Shown here: piece by piece, positions 44,240 through 58,100 of the stretch | Layout of the letters: each line of letters begins with the position of its first letter | Position numbering within the stretch: the first letter of the stretch is position 1 | NCBI RefSeq assembly: GCF_014529535.1 | Contig: NW_023503555.1 | Location: 8,665,404 to 8,729,403, forward strand | Length of the DNA stretch: 64,000 nt | Direction: 5' to 3' | Origin: Bradysia coprophila | Taxonomy: Eukaryota; Arthropoda; Insecta; Diptera; Sciaridae | Made by a program: the position numbers and the translations under genes | The notes under the pieces: generated by a model | What the model was told of the DNA's origin: nothing | Database searches by the model: none | The model's input: only the letters and a program-made list of their open reading frames with translations

Positions 44240-46480
44240 GAACTTAAAATACACGATTATCTACCCCTCAAATCAAACCTTGCTGGATATCTGGTATAAC
44301 TCGCCTGAGTTCTACACCGTTTGTTTGTTTTTTTTTTTAATCTCAGTCGTAAGTGAATCGGCTTTTCAAAAGAACAATCTTCATCAGGACCTTTCAGGAT
44401 CGAAATAACTTCTTTTCTTTCATCTTTATCCACATAGAAAGCAAATGTTAGCGTTAGTAGTTGCCTGACTTCAAGCAAAATGAACTTTAGAAATTGAGAA
44501 TGAGAGAAAGAGAGTCCGCAATGAACTGCAGAGAATTCATTTTCGGATGCATTTTTGTATGGCCAGCAGAAAATGTACTAGATTTGTGGCAGTTCATTGC
44601 TGGAATCCCTGTAAGACTCTTTTCTCTTTGCAAACTATAAACTTGACCATGCTGAATCACGAACCATTGTAACATTAGGGTGGTTGGAGCATGGAATATT
44701 ATGAAATCGAAAAATTGTCTCGCCAATATTCTTTAAACTTTAACTGAGCCTGTTAACCAATTTCGATTAATTGACTACATTTCAAACTAAGTGTTGAACA
44801 TAACGCAAATTGTCTAATTTCTTAATAAAACAGATAAATGATATGCTCGAAGTAAAGGCTATACGATTACAGGCTCAGATTTCACGTTACGAAACCTCTG
44901 ACTATCGATTCCAGACCATCACTGACGGTCAAGTCAAATATCAGGAACTCGCTGGCGATGTTCACCTCGGATCGACAGATCAGAGGTTTTCTTTAGCTGG
45001 ACATACTAGCACCTATATATTACCGTCAAAACTCTGAGTGTCGAACATTCTATACAATGAAAGCGTTGACAGAGAACTTGTGCCATAATAGAAATTGATT
45101 AAAAACGAATTCTAAATCCAGCAAATCAGCTAGTTAGTGTAGTTGAACGTCTTACTGGAACAAGATTGAGTGACGTTATAGTCATTTCGAATTCGAAGCA
45201 AATGCATCCAGATGGAATATTTGAGCGTGAAGATTGGAGTCTGATTTTTAAGTCTTCCGATCATCAATTTCTAGGACAAGATAGCGAGAAAGTTGTTCAG
45301 GGAACGGATCCAGAAAATTTGACCAGGGTGGTTTTTGAATAAATGCATTTTTAGGGTACAAAAATTAATTAAAAAAAAATAACATTCTGATCAACAGAGG
45401 TGGATCCGCGCCTGAAATGAAAGAATTGTAAAAAAAATCTTAGAAAGAGAAGAGCGGATTGGATTCCACTGAGACCGTTAGATCAATGACAGATTGAATG
45501 GACATTGAAAAGCGAATACGAAATGATGGCGATTTTATGGGACCAAGTTGGTTTTTCATGTTTTTGTTATGAGTATGAGAGTAATGATATTCACATGATT
45601 CTTATGTTGTTTGATGACCGATATAAGTTAACAAAATAAGACAAATTTGTTTCCTAATTATTTCTCCGGCTAGAACGATTTTAATAATTAATAAAACTTT
45701 GACTGAAATCATCGCTAAATGGGGCGAAGAATATTCCGTTCCTTTCTCGGTCGGGAAAATTCTTCCAATTTTTTTTCTCTAAATCTAACGAAAAAGTAAC
45801 CGTAAAAAACACTAAAAATAAACAAAAAAAAAAGTTGTTTGTTTGTTGTCGTTAAATAAATTACATGACTTGAATAAAATTGTAACAATTACACAAACAC
45901 ACATAAGGAAGTAAATAAAAAAATAGTTTGTCCTCACTCTCTCTTCATAATAAACCTTCTCTCCGTTTCACTACAATTATTTAAAAATGCCAATCGAGAG
46001 GAGAGAGGACGACGACAAACTGGAAAAGCATTTTTCGTTTGATTGTTTGATGTCATTTTCTGAACAATTTTAATTAAATTTATTAAAATCAGTGAACGTG
46101 GTCGCATTGATTTGTTTGTCGATTGTTTCTTGAAAAAAATTTGCAAAAATGGCATTGGACGAAGAGATTTTATTTTATAAATTAAATTTCTTAAAGAGTC
46201 TAGGATCCGTGTGGCGGTCGCGTTTATTGTTCTTTCTCTCTAATTTTTCCATTTTCTCTCAAACATCTGACATTGGCATTTCGTTCGGTTTTTATTTCGT
46301 TTATTCCCCCCCACACACACAAAGTTCACAATTTTGGAGCTCGTTCAGAAACTCTTCGTTAAGTTTCACTGGGGAGGATTTTGACACTTCTTTCATATAA
46401 AGTATGTCAAAATCTTCACTTTGGATAACGAATTTTTAGTTCCTGAACGAGTTCTTGTTGTTCCATGTTATTAAACAAAA
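44240..46480. other. No gene recognised; may include the Cka 3' UTR
   Basis: Short open frames (44257-44478 minus, 44810-45037 plus) start with non-ATG codons and match no family. The part nearest 46720 could be 3' UTR of the striatin gene, but I saw no convincing poly(A) signal close to its stop codon. Confidence 0.35.
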
Positions 46481-46481
46481 A

Positions 46482-46518
46482 AGAGAGAGATAGAGAACGA
46501 GAGAGAGAGAGAGAGAGT
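46482..46518. repeat. (GA)n microsatellite
   Basis: AGAGAGAGA runs with a few interruptions, about 200 bp downstream of the Cka stop codon. Confidence 0.8.
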
Positions 46519-46720
46519 AACTAGAAAATAAAAACGAAAATTGTGTTGTAGAAATTTGCATCGCACTTTCTTTTAAACAAAATAAAATTAATTAATTTCA
46601 GTGGTTGTCTACTCAATATCTTGCTTTTCTTTATGTTCTCTTGTAACCGCGTTGCACTGCTTAAATTTGTTGTTGTCGTTCGTCCACTAATTCCAAAATT
46701 TAATTTCTTTAACTTTAAAT

Positions 46721-48775
46721 TTAAACAAAAACTTTGGCCACCGCATCAGCCCCAGCACTAGCAATGAACGCTCGCGACGGATGAAATGCAACATCGAAAA
46801 TGCTCTCATCGAATTTCTTTCGATGGGCCGTGATTTCCTGTTCGCACGTTCGATTGTCCAAATTCCACAAACGAATCGAACAGTCATGCGAACCGGACAA
46901 CAAGTACAGACCGTTGGCATCGATCGCTAAACTGGTCACCGGTTCCAGATGCGCCACCATCGAGTGCATGAGATTGCCGGTTCGATTGTCCCAAAACCGG
47001 ATGTGCCGGTCCTCGTGCGCGGTTATCGTAATCGGCAACGTTGGATGACTGATCACTTTGTTGATGAATCGACCGATCATAAAACTAATTTCGTTCGTTT
47101 CCAATCGCACCACCGGCTTGGTCGATTCGATATCGTAGATGACGCAACGGGATACTTTGTCATTGTATGCCACGACAATTTGTTCGGACACTTCACGAAC
47201 GAAATCGACCGAGGCTGGAATTCCTTCACTCTCCGAACCGAATGTGCTCAGATATTGGACCTTGGACTGCGGCGACCACAGTTTGACGTATCCATCTGCC
47301 GAACACGACACCAAATGGCCGCCGGTATGATGGACAGACAATCCCCAAACGGCATCCGTGTGACCGTCGAGTGTGCTCCGCAGCACCGATGGATCGTAGC
47401 TGTCATATGGATCTATATTCGAATTCGGCAAATTCCAACAGTGTATGGAACCGTCCAATCCGCCCGAGTAGCACTGCTCGCCATTCGTAGACATTGTAAG
47501 ACATAAGACTGGTCCAGTGTGAGCTCGAAACGTGTACAGCGGTTCCACATCCAGGCCAGCCGATTTTTTTGTTAAAACAGTTTTCTGCAAATTCCACAGC
47601 TTCAAGGTATGATCTTCGGACGCTGTTATGAGAACGGGCTCCTGCGGATGAAATGCTAGCGCACGAACACCGTCAAAGTGCGAACGTAATGTGTATTTGG
47701 CATTCCAAGTTCGTCGATACGCTTCTTTCGAATTTGAAACGTCGTATGTCGTCTCGGCTTCATTGTTCACTGTCAATTGAGCCAGCTCACCTAAGCCTAA
47801 TGAAGAGTCCACATCTTCGTCGTTTCCACTTATCAATGGACGTCTGGTTGTGTCGGTTGCATTTGAATAACCTGCATAATGATTGTGTTGGATCGATAAG
47901 TAAACCTGAGCGGTTCTACAGAATAGCAATAGATCGACTTACCCAACGATTTGGTCCAATCCGAATCTTCTATTTTATTCGAAGACATATTGGAATCTTC
48001 TCCTTCGGCAGTTAGTAGATTTAATTCATTTAGAACTTCTTCGGCTTCAGCATCCACATCTATACACATGGGAATGAGGACAGAACAGTTAGTGGTACTC
48101 ACAAAGCACAGTTAGTCTAAAGCACCTACCATCGCTTTTAATTCCTTTGGTTTTACGTTTCGATGTCTTAACCTCACAGTCATCTTCTAGTGGGATGTCT
48201 AATCCTTCAGCCAAATCATCGTCGTCGGACATTTCAACATCAGCTGATCCCAAAAATTCAAAATTGGCTAGCACGGCCGCTTCCGAATCCAATATCATTA
48301 ATTCAGCTACACCGGTCTGTGATTTCTTAGCTGGCGTCCGTCGCCCTTGTGATTCACTAGCTCGTTTATTGTTTTCGTTACCATTTATGCTTGGCGAATT
48401 GTTGTCGTCCTGTTCGGAATTATTGTTCAATCCGAGCAACGACCGGACACGATTCGAACGCACGTCGATTATCGTGTCAGTGTAACCAATCTCTTGCAGA
48501 TACTGTCGAAGTAATTGACGTCCCTGTCTCCATGTTATATTTGATACGGAACTGAATGGCACTTCGGAGTCTGGAGCCACTTCGTTACTAATGCCAGTTT
48601 CGTCGGTTGGCGGTTTGATATCGTTCATCGACGGCGGATCGCAACCGAATTTGAGACGATGGAATTTTGCACGTTCTTGCTTTAGAGCATATTCGAGCAT
48701 TTTTATGCGACGAATCAAATCGGATTTTAGCGATTCTTGGCCCTTGCGCTCACCAACTAGGACTGCTATGCGGGC
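46721..48775 (-). CDS. Striatin/Cka, WD40 scaffold of the STRIPAK complex (5' end missing)
   Basis: Three coding exons, 48775-48130, 48059-47943 and 47871-46721, join in phase to give the last 637 residues. The first exon seen begins after an acceptor (TTACAG) with ARIAVLVGERKGQESLKSDL, the end of the striatin coiled coil, then RIKMLEYALKQERAKFHRLK. A calmodulin-binding-like segment follows (WRQGRQLLRQYLQEIGYTDT), then an acidic linker. The WD40 propeller fills the last ~330 residues (SHFDGVRALAFHPQEPVLIT to the C-terminus). Striatins recruit PP2A and GCK kinases; fly Cka links JNK and Hippo signalling. About 80-100 residues, including the caveolin-binding start, must lie upstream, across a large intron or outside the window. 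Confidence 0.9.
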
Positions 48776-49140
48776 CTGTAATGGAAGAGAGAGATTTTAT
48801 CGATTAGATTTGAGATGTTAGCTGGTTTTTTGTTGTTGAGGTATTTGAATTCAAAGCCTTTGTCCCACAAGTGCTGGGCATCGCGTGGGATTATTTACGC
48901 AATTAATGCTAAGGAAATAATACCTAATTTTCGATTGAAGTTCTTTCTGACTTTCTTACAACAGATTTTCGTAGACCTTTTGACGAAGATGGCTAATCAC
49001 AGTAATACTGAGCCAAAATTGTTTCATTAGTTTGAAAGCACCTCTTCCAAATCCTCAATCATACAACAGGTCGGACAGAATTTCATGATTTTCCATTTAC
49101 CAAAAAGCAGAACATAAATTTACTGATCAGCAGATGCTCA
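48776..49140. other. Intron of Cka (proximal part)
   Basis: AT-rich sequence upstream of the first striatin exon seen. I searched the plus strand for a complement of the expected HFIQHEW and ERAELQ codons and did not find it. Confidence 0.4.
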
Positions 49141-49144
49141 GAAC

Positions 49145-49395
49145 AAGTCAGGTAGCACGATTAAGCCTGAACCACCATAATCCTGGACCCGGAATTTTTA
49201 TATCAGTTCTGATAACTTCAGGGTCAGGTTAAGGTTGAACCTGAAATGAGGAAGCCTGATTCAAATCAGGTTGGTGTCGGGTTGAACCTGAAATCTTACA
49301 TTCGGGTTTGGGCTGAGATCAGGTTCAATTCAACCTGAATTTAATCAGGTCCAGGTCACCCTTAACTAAATCACGTAGACCTGAATCTGATCGCA
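49145..49395. repeat. Cluster of palindromic AGGTTCAACCT-type words
   Basis: GGTTAAGGTTGAACCTGAAA, GGGTTGAACCTGAAATC, CAGGTTCAATTCAACCTGAA and AATCAGGTT words recur seven or more times in both orientations. Each core reads nearly the same on both strands. A single similar word lies near 7489. Confidence 0.6.
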
Positions 49396-50239
49396 GCCTT
49401 AGTGGGAACAGAACATTGAGCACATAAGCGGTCACTATGTGCAATTCAGATTCTTGGTACTGTCCATTGTAGATGTGATGTGATGTGAGTCATCCTTAAC
49501 ATTTAAACAAGAGTCAAGTATAATGTTCATTGGCTGTGCAGCATTTGTCGAAAACAGAATACAACTGGCACGGAGTATTGTACTTAATTTGTTACCCGTA
49601 CTGTGTCTCATATATTATTTTCACATGAGATGGGAAAGTATTTACAAGACTAAGAGTTCACCTCGCAGACATTTCTCTAAGAAAATAAATCGAGCAATTA
49701 AATTCCACCCGACTTGGTGGGTCCAAGCAATATAAATGCATCAAAACGTATAAGGGACCGTTCATAAATTACCTAACTCAAAAATCAGATTTTTATAGGA
49801 CTAAATGTCACGTAAAATGATTTAAATGTAAAAAAGTGACTAAAACATTATACCTCCTTCCCCGACTTGTGTTACGTAATTTATGAACGAACCCCAATTA
49901 TTCTTTACTACGACATATTCCAGCCTCAAAATAACGTTTGAACCAACATACATTCACGACTACACACTAATTTATCGATGTGGTTCCAGGGAAAGACAAC
50001 CACATTAGCTGTTCCGTTTGTCTCGCGTTCAAGTCTTTTTCGCCTCTTCATTTTCGTGTGCAGCTTTTTTGATGTATATTTTTTCGAGTGAAACTCTTTT
50101 AAGTGATTTTCCCTCGATGAGATTTTTATCGGACATGCTAGTTGCACGATTGAGGATATGTGGAAGTGGGGTAAATTCTCGAAAATTCTTGAATGTTAGA
50201 ATTTTCATGGATTTGGCAAATTTTCAAAAATCTTGAGAA

Positions 50240-50416
50240 TACAGTCAGAGGCAATGCAATTTCCCCATAAATTTGCTTCATATGTTTTTCAGCTGATCCA
50301 CACATACAATCAATCTATGGTAGTGAAAAGATGTAAACAGTTTTGATTGTTCGTGTGGATCATCTGAAAAACAGCTGAAGCAAATTCATGCTGAAATTTC
50401 ACTGCCTCTGACTGTA
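50240..50416. mobile_element. MITE family C, copy 2
   Basis: A 177-bp element with inverted ends TACAGTCAGAGGCAATGCAA and TTTCACTGCCTCTGACTGTA. Inside, ATGTTTTTCAGCTGATCCAC is inverted as GTGGATCATCTGAAAAACAG. The 5-bp end identity is better kept than in copy 1. Confidence 0.78.
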
Positions 50417-50419
50417 TCA

Positions 50420-52020
50420 AGAATAATTTTCACGAAAATAGGCTCTGGTTTAATGACGATTTTAAGAGTTGTTCATCTAGCACTTACACATACACAACTT
50501 ACACAAACTACACTAACTACCGAACGACTAAATATTATTATTTATCACCTCCAGTTCACATATTCCGCAATAGTTAAGAGTGTCAATAACCGAAATTGTT
50601 GCAAATTTCAATAACACACAACGATCAAAACCGAGATATTGTTGTTGTTGAAGCTATAATCTATTTTACGCGTTATAAACTGTTCATGAACGCAATAAAC
50701 GAAAAGCAAAGTAAGATATCATCGACGGACTGCAATGGAATGATTTCAGGCATCCGAAACGACTTGCAATAAACCGTTTTAGAAAAATATAAAAATTTTA
50801 TTAAAAACAGAGAAACAATTAAAATGTGGCGTTTCTCAGCTGTAATTAACGAAAAGAAATAAAGAAAAAAAAATTGTGTCCGATATATTGGGTGAAAGTA
50901 AATAATTCTCGGTTTGTGTGTACAGTTAATGTGTTCAAAAGCCTATGAAAATCAGCCATTTGGAAACTATAAATATGTCTTAGTACGGCAGCAAAGTGTT
51001 ATTCAATGTACGAATTGAAACAGATTGTGATTTCAGTTTTAATGAAATGTTTCTGCTTGCTACTTTAGCAAGTTGTGCCGACTGCCTAGATACATTTTTA
51101 TTAAAATTAATTCGGGCGCAATAATCAAACGGTCATTCCGATCAGAAGGAGTTTTCAAAACAAAGCCATTCATGCAAAGGGACCATAAGGGATTCTAAAT
51201 TTAGCCGTTTTCCGAGACCGCAACCGAATAAAAGTTTTTAATAGAGTTGTTGATTCCAACCGATGAATTTCGTCTTTTATACGAAAGTTTAAATAACATT
51301 AAAACGAGACAAGGTCATCGCTTCATATTCGAGAATGTGTTGCATGACTATATGTTACAACCCGTTCTGTACAACCACTAATTATTAGATTATAATCAAC
51401 GAACTAATGAAATTAGCCAATTAACCATGAGGAACAGGTGTAAATAACACTGAATGCAGAAGAGGGAACGTATCAACGAGAAGTTTACGAATGGGAGACC
51501 ACAAACACGAAGTGGTTGAAATAGCGATCAATGCAAAGTTAACTTTCTCATGGAGTCATAGACCGTCAGCGTACGTGCTTAGTATTATTCTCAAGGTGAT
51601 AAACTATAGTGAGTTCATAGATTCTGATCTGAGTGGCCTCCCCAAAGCTTACAGTGTTGTTTTTTCCATCATAACATCACGAGGTCATTGTTTAGAGCCT
51701 GATGTCTTTGCTATATCGTTCCACTACTTCTCTTTCTGTGGAACTTTTTTTTTTGAGTGCCTTGAAGGCCTTAAAACAGAAGGAAAGTGTAGCACTGGAA
51801 GATATTTCAGTCAACTGATATCACAGAAAAACCAAACTGCCGTCAAAATGTAGGTTTTCACGCCAAATTTGAATTACATTTTCAGTGCTAAGACTTGATG
51901 GGCTCGATAAGCTCAAAGTTAGAATATGTGATTTGTCCGACACGGCAGACCTTTCTTTAAAAATGTGTTTCTTCTTGTGACAGCACTGCAATTCATTCAT
52001 TTATTTAGCTTTAAGTCAAC
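50420..52020. other. No gene recognised
   Basis: AT-rich DNA, probably within the Cka first intron if its first exon lies upstream. An ATG-led 120-residue frame at 51491-51853 has no recognisable domain, no obvious splice or poly(A) context, and ordinary AT-rich codons. I do not call it. Confidence 0.35.
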
Positions 52021-52022
52021 TA

Positions 52023-52130
52023 ACAGTTAGAGGCAGTGAAGTTTCAGCATGACTTTGCTTCAGCTGTTTAAAACTGTTTACGGTTTTACCACTACCACGC
52101 GTTGTTCATGTTTAATAACAGTAAACAATA
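52023..52130. mobile_element. MITE family C, copy 3 (left half)
   Basis: ACAGTTAGAGGCAGTGAAGT followed by TTCAGCATGACTTTGCTTCA and CGGTTTTACCACTACCACGC match the left half of 6292-6521. The right end is missing. Confidence 0.6.
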
Positions 52131-52134
52131 AAAG

Positions 52135-55100
52135 ACAAAGTCTCTTAAACTAATTCGAGTTATGCTGTCAATCGTCAATCACGCGAATTTTGAAGTCCAC
52201 GCACCTTAAAATAGTTAGCAAGAAGTGAGTGGTTTGGTTGGTTAGGTGCTTTTTCTTAAATTCCAACAGTTCCACTTCTCATATGTTCACTGTTTGTACA
52301 TTACATAAGTTGTCTCAATCTATTCGTGCGAGAGTAAGCAGTACACATTCGAGTATAAGGGGGAACATATGAAACGTGTGGGACTAAGAAAAACAGAGAT
52401 TTGCTTGAATATTGATAAGTATTTTGAGGTGAGTATAAGGCTGTTTCAAGTCTGGAAAATAGGACAAATATCTTGAATATCATCCAAGGGTACTACTTGT
52501 TGCCGAAAAATCCCGTTTAGACAATTGTGTTTTCATCTAATTGGAACAGAATTCAGTTTTGTTGACAGAATTGATTGTTTAAAAGCTTACGACGTTTATA
52601 TCGTTTAAAATTGACATAATTTCAGTTCAAAATTGATTAAATTATAACGACGTCGCTAAATTAAACAACGTTGTTGCGGTATAGTGTCTGGTAATACCAG
52701 ACTCTGGTATGCTTTTCGTATTATAATACGTCGCATTGCCAAGCGAAACATATACAAATAATTAACGCAAGAGTTTCTCTTACACCGAACTGTAATGCGC
52801 TTAACATGTTACACGACAATTAATGAATGATTCTACATGAACGATTTTCCGAAAAGCATTCATTATCATCCTCATATGCTGTGTGCAAACAGTCGAAGTA
52901 GGAGCACAAAGCAATACACAGTATGGCAGTATAAACATAGTTACTGTTTCTCGAGTTACTAGTAAAACATACAATGAAAACATGGACATGGAACGGAATA
53001 ACTATGGGAAAATCTAATTTTTAGATTTTTTTTATATTCAACGTCTGTGCTAGGGACACAATCATATTCATCTCAACCACATTTTACTGTCAATTATTTC
53101 ATGAGCAAAATTTTGAAATCCATTTCAGACATATCACACTACTCGACGTTCATTTTAATGGGAAACACTTGACTGTGTATTAACGAGAGAAAGAGAGAGA
53201 GAGACATAATTTGATAGAAAAATAAAAATAAAAGAAAAACAGGAAATTTCCATCAAATTAAACGTGTCTCTTATGGAAGAGAGTTACGATGTCGGTGAAT
53301 TTACATTATATTACACAGTCGACAGAAACTTTCTTCCTTTCTGCATGTAAAATAACATCCACAAACTCAATACACGTTTGTAATTATACAAAAACAGATG
53401 AAGAACGAGTAGAGAACGTAGCAGACGCTGCTACGTTAGAGGCTAGCCCCGTGCGAATCAGTATTTATATCTGTTGCATTCACGTGCATCTGTAACCTTA
53501 GTGCGTCCGTATCACTACTACGTCCACGTCCTTTTTGCCTGCTTAGCGCTAACGCAAAACATAATTTTTGCCAAAAATAGATTGAGGGAATTGTTCTCGT
53601 CACCGCCGCAAAAACCAGGGATGGCAGTGCAGGCGAGTCAGGTCTTTTGAGCTCCAAATTTAAAAAAATCCAATAAAGTGTTAACAAATTGTTCATGAAA
53701 ATATTGTTTCTTTGATGTGACAGAAGACCGACTTGCCGACAGTGTCAATCAGTAACAGTACTGAGAAATATTGCTCAAATGCACGTTCTATAGATTAAGA
53801 TTGGCTCGCTCGGAATGTGTTTTTAATGTAGATGGTAAATTCCTTAATCTATTGTACATGGCGCAATTACGAAGTACCTTCGAAATCAGAGCCTGTAATC
53901 GTGAAAAAAGAGTTTTCGCGAATTTTTATTAATTTTCGCAAATTTTTACGTGAATCTAAAAAAATCTCGAATTTTTGTGAAAATTCAAGAAAATTCGCAA
54001 AAATTTATGAAAATTTGCCAAAACTTTTTCACGATAACTAGCTCTGCTCGAAATAATGCACCTACAAGCAAAAAAAGTCTCAGGGACCTTGAGTACCGGC
54101 TTCAGTCTGGGGACCTAATTCAATTTTTATTTTTTATATTTTGGTCTTTAAATGTTCAAAAAAAAAAAACAAACAAAAATTAGCAAAGTCGGACGAAACA
54201 CTTAATGAAACACGCTATGTGCGAAGAGGGGCCTTTTTTCGCGGATTTGTCAGCTATTTTCATAGACAAATGCTTTGCCCCAACAGTCTGCTTCGACTTC
54301 CTTGTCCTACAAACGGCATAACAGTCGTAATAGCCTCGAGTACTTCGTACGGGTCTCAAAATCCGTACCTTTTATGTGATGTGGGTGCATTATGCTATTA
54401 ATACAAAATTACATGCCATACAAAGTCAAAACACTAAAAAATATGTTCCCTTGTAACGTCGGGTTTTTATGACGAACAACATTTATATATACTCATCGTA
54501 CATGACATCGTTCGTTACAATGATAATAATTTGAAGAAAACCGACTGAAACTTCCATAAAAATCACTTCAATATTCTTATAGTTGGGACGAGTTATATTA
54601 GGTATATGTATGGCTTGAATTGTAATGACTGTTCAAGGGTTGAAGCACGGTATATAAAACGTTTCGGTATTGATTATAATGCATTGGTTATTTAATTGGC
54701 TGATGATATATGATCTAAAGTCGATTTGGTTGGGTTGTACACACCAAATTAACGGCAAGACCATACCAGTGAAGTAATTTATCCATTTTTACCTTTACTT
54801 GCTAATTGGAATTTTTGTCCACTTTTACACCGTCCACACACGATATGGGACACTGTAAAGAGGAAATATCATGTTTTGTCTGCATAATTGATAGTAGCTC
54901 GCTCTGCCTATCAGTATGTTACAGTAATATCAATGAGCAACCACAAATGATGAGAATGCATAGTGGGGTCGGAATGGTTGGCTTGTAATTGGTTTGACTT
55001 TGAATTTGAAACCAATTCTTTTACTTGGATAAATTTGATCATCATACGGTAGCAGCATCAATGGTACATAATAAATAGAGATCATGGCACAGGTAATAGT

Positions 55101-58100
55101 ATATTACGTAAATACTTGCTTGTAAATTTGTTGTTTTGACAAGTGTGAGAGTTAGGGAACGAGCCGAAGGCGAAACAATCCATAACAACAGGTTAGAAGC
55201 AATTACGTAAGTGCATCATCATGCAAATCATAATGTGCAAAGGTTTGCGACATCGTGTCATAATTACACATCTAAAGCCTAATGAAGTACTTTCCCCTCG
55301 ATGTAATAAATAATCATTTCTGAACTGTCATAAACAGTGACGAAAAGTACACTTTGCCGCATGCTAGCATGTAAAATGTTTTGTTTACAAACCCCGTATG
55401 TCAGTTCTTCAAAAGGCCTCGGTTTGAAGTCGATTCCGTAATGATTCCGTAAACGAAAAATATTGGGTCAGGCACACTGACACATACGTTTAATTCGTGA
55501 CGACTATCTGCATCTCCTTCTATCACATTTTTCTCTATATCTTGCATATCTTTCGCACGCATGACATACTTTATGAACGGTCCCATTGGCTCGAAACTGT
55601 AGCCTTTTCAGAGAATGATGTGCATGGACTAACGGTGGAGTAAAGATCTAAGAAAGTTACCAGAACAACTTCTATTCGTTGGTTGCAGCACTGCTTGAGC
55701 CGTCAGCCAATGAGTTGCTTAGAATTTTGTTCAAGCTGTCTGGAAATCAGACCTTGGAACTAGACCAAAATTTCAGCGAACAAAAATTTTGAGAATGTTA
55801 GTCCAGGATTACATCGTCCCAGTCAACTCGTACTTTCAGTTAGTACCGCCACAACTGTTTCAACGGCACTATCAATTGAACACCTTTTTCCTCAACACTA
55901 TGTGTAGGTTTCCCATGTACGTGCTAAGGTAATTGCTTAAATTAACTACAAGAAATCGGAATTGTGATGAAACAACAAAGGAAACTTTCATCAGACACAC
56001 ACACAACCATTTAATCAATTTAATTATAGATTCCAAAGTGTGAACAGAGTCTTTACGAGAAAACATTGAGTTCAATCTCTGTGTAAAACTGCCAATTTGA
56101 ATCAAGTTACTGCGTTCCGCTGACTGAACCAAACCACCCATCCATTATGTTGTTGATATTTACTCGATTCTACTATCAAAATCAATATTCTACTGTTGGC
56201 TGAAATAGTGTTGTGTCTGGCAATTTATTCCGAAACAAATCGAATGGAAGGGAACACAAGCATAATTTGCATGCAATGTAGGGTACGTGGATGGAAAGAA
56301 GAATTTTGTTTTTATATGGAAAAGTGACGACAGAGCCACTGTAATTTTATGCGTAAAAAGAGAGAAGGAAAAAAAATGTTATTTCAAAACACGATAACGT
56401 TCTAATTGCTTCGATAATGTAGTTGTTTCCACTGTTCGACATATATACAAATGTTCGTTCACTGTAAATTGTGGGCGCTGAAAATAAAAATCACTTATTG
56501 TAATCGCATCGCGTAACAATTGTTTCGCTGCTGCTACGCTATACATATTTCGTGCACCGAGATAAAAACCAGCAAAAATTTCTTATCGAATTCGTAATAC
56601 ACCCAAAAAGAAAACCGAAACGTAAAGTAAATATTTTCCTTTCGAGAACTGGGTTCAAAGTTCAATATGTTTCGGTCGGGATTTGTGTTTCACAAATCAT
56701 ACAAAAATCGAATTGGATTTTGTTTTTCCCTACTTTTTCTGTATTCTCTCAGTGACTGGTTTGTAATCTAAGTGCAAGGCGCACTGAATAATAATTGTGT
56801 CGTCATTTCAAAGCGATAATAATTTGCGTCGAACATTTTCATCGGTATCGCTGTAGTAGTGGTGATGAATGTGTAAGCTTTTTGAATTTTAATAAATCAA
56901 TCAGATTGGTGTCAGTAACGTATTGCGTATAAGAAATGGGAAGAGAGCTACTACAGTTTCAAGGGTAACCTCTGAGAAGTACGTTTGCTGGACATTTTAC
57001 TCTTTACAAAGTACTAGTGAGCTAGACAGGCATGAACCACGCACTCTATGTACCATCCGAAAGCACAAATTCATAGGCAAATTCGTGTGCCAATTACCCT
57101 CAGCAAAAATAACGGGTGGGTCTGACGACACTCACATCTTTATAAGGCTAAAATTTGTAACCACTGCGTCATCTCTTGTTTCGAGCGGTGAGAGGGTCCT
57201 ATCTTTCCTAGTGTTCAAATAACATCAAATTTCACCATATTTGTCAGAGCAACTGGACTTGAAGTATAATTTTCGAATGTTAAACCACTGATCTTGAAAG
57301 GCCGCAAAAGTCCACAGGGTAGTCGAAGAATAATAAGATGGGCTCGTTTTAAAGCCAGGAATTGTTTCCGAACAAACACCGTCCGATTGATACTAAACAC
57401 CGAAATTAGTGAACCGTCTAACAAATAGGGATGGCTTTCGTATTTTCGAAACGTTTTTTGACTTAAGGCCAGTGGTGGTGCCGCGACGTCAGAGGTATCG
57501 GATTTCTTTGCACTCTATCTTATACTTCCATCATTACACAATCAAAAAAGAATCACGAAAATCGGTTGTTTTGTCCCTGACTTTTCACTCCCGCCGTTTT
57601 TTAGGGCTTTTGAAACACTGTGACGGGTCAGTTGCACGGGTTCTTCCTTCTCCCCTGCAAATTAACATAAAATCGGTCCTTAATTTTTGTATTACCCCAA
57701 ATTTAGTGCTGAAACATATGAAGTGCTTATCCTAAAACTGTGAAGTCCAAAATGTTCTCCTAGAATTATTAGGATGCAACGCAAAATTTCCGACTCATGA
57801 AGCCGACAGAAAATATTGTTTTGACTCAAAAGCAACGAAAATTTTTGTAAAAACAATTCTTTAAAACAGTTTGCCGAGATAAAATTCGAGAACATCATTT
57901 TAGGGTCTTTTTCATCGATATAATCACACCCAATCATAATTATCCAAAAACTATTTTCGTTGACTGTAATTCGAAAAAATGAAGTTTTGACAACGGTTAG
58001 AGTGGGCTGATACTGTGCTACGCTGAGACCTGATTCAGACCTAACTAGTAATATTGACACGACAATATCTACGTTCCTATGACCTTATCAATGGCACAAA

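Noticed and set aside
44810..45037. 75-residue plus-strand frame
   Set aside because: Starts with a non-ATG codon and has no recognisable domain; could be a decayed exon but cannot be supported.
46949..47506. 185-residue plus-strand open frame
   Set aside because: Antisense shadow of the striatin WD40 exon.
51491..51853. ATG-led 120-residue frame
   Set aside because: No family resemblance, domain, or transcript signals; length is within chance for this much sequence.
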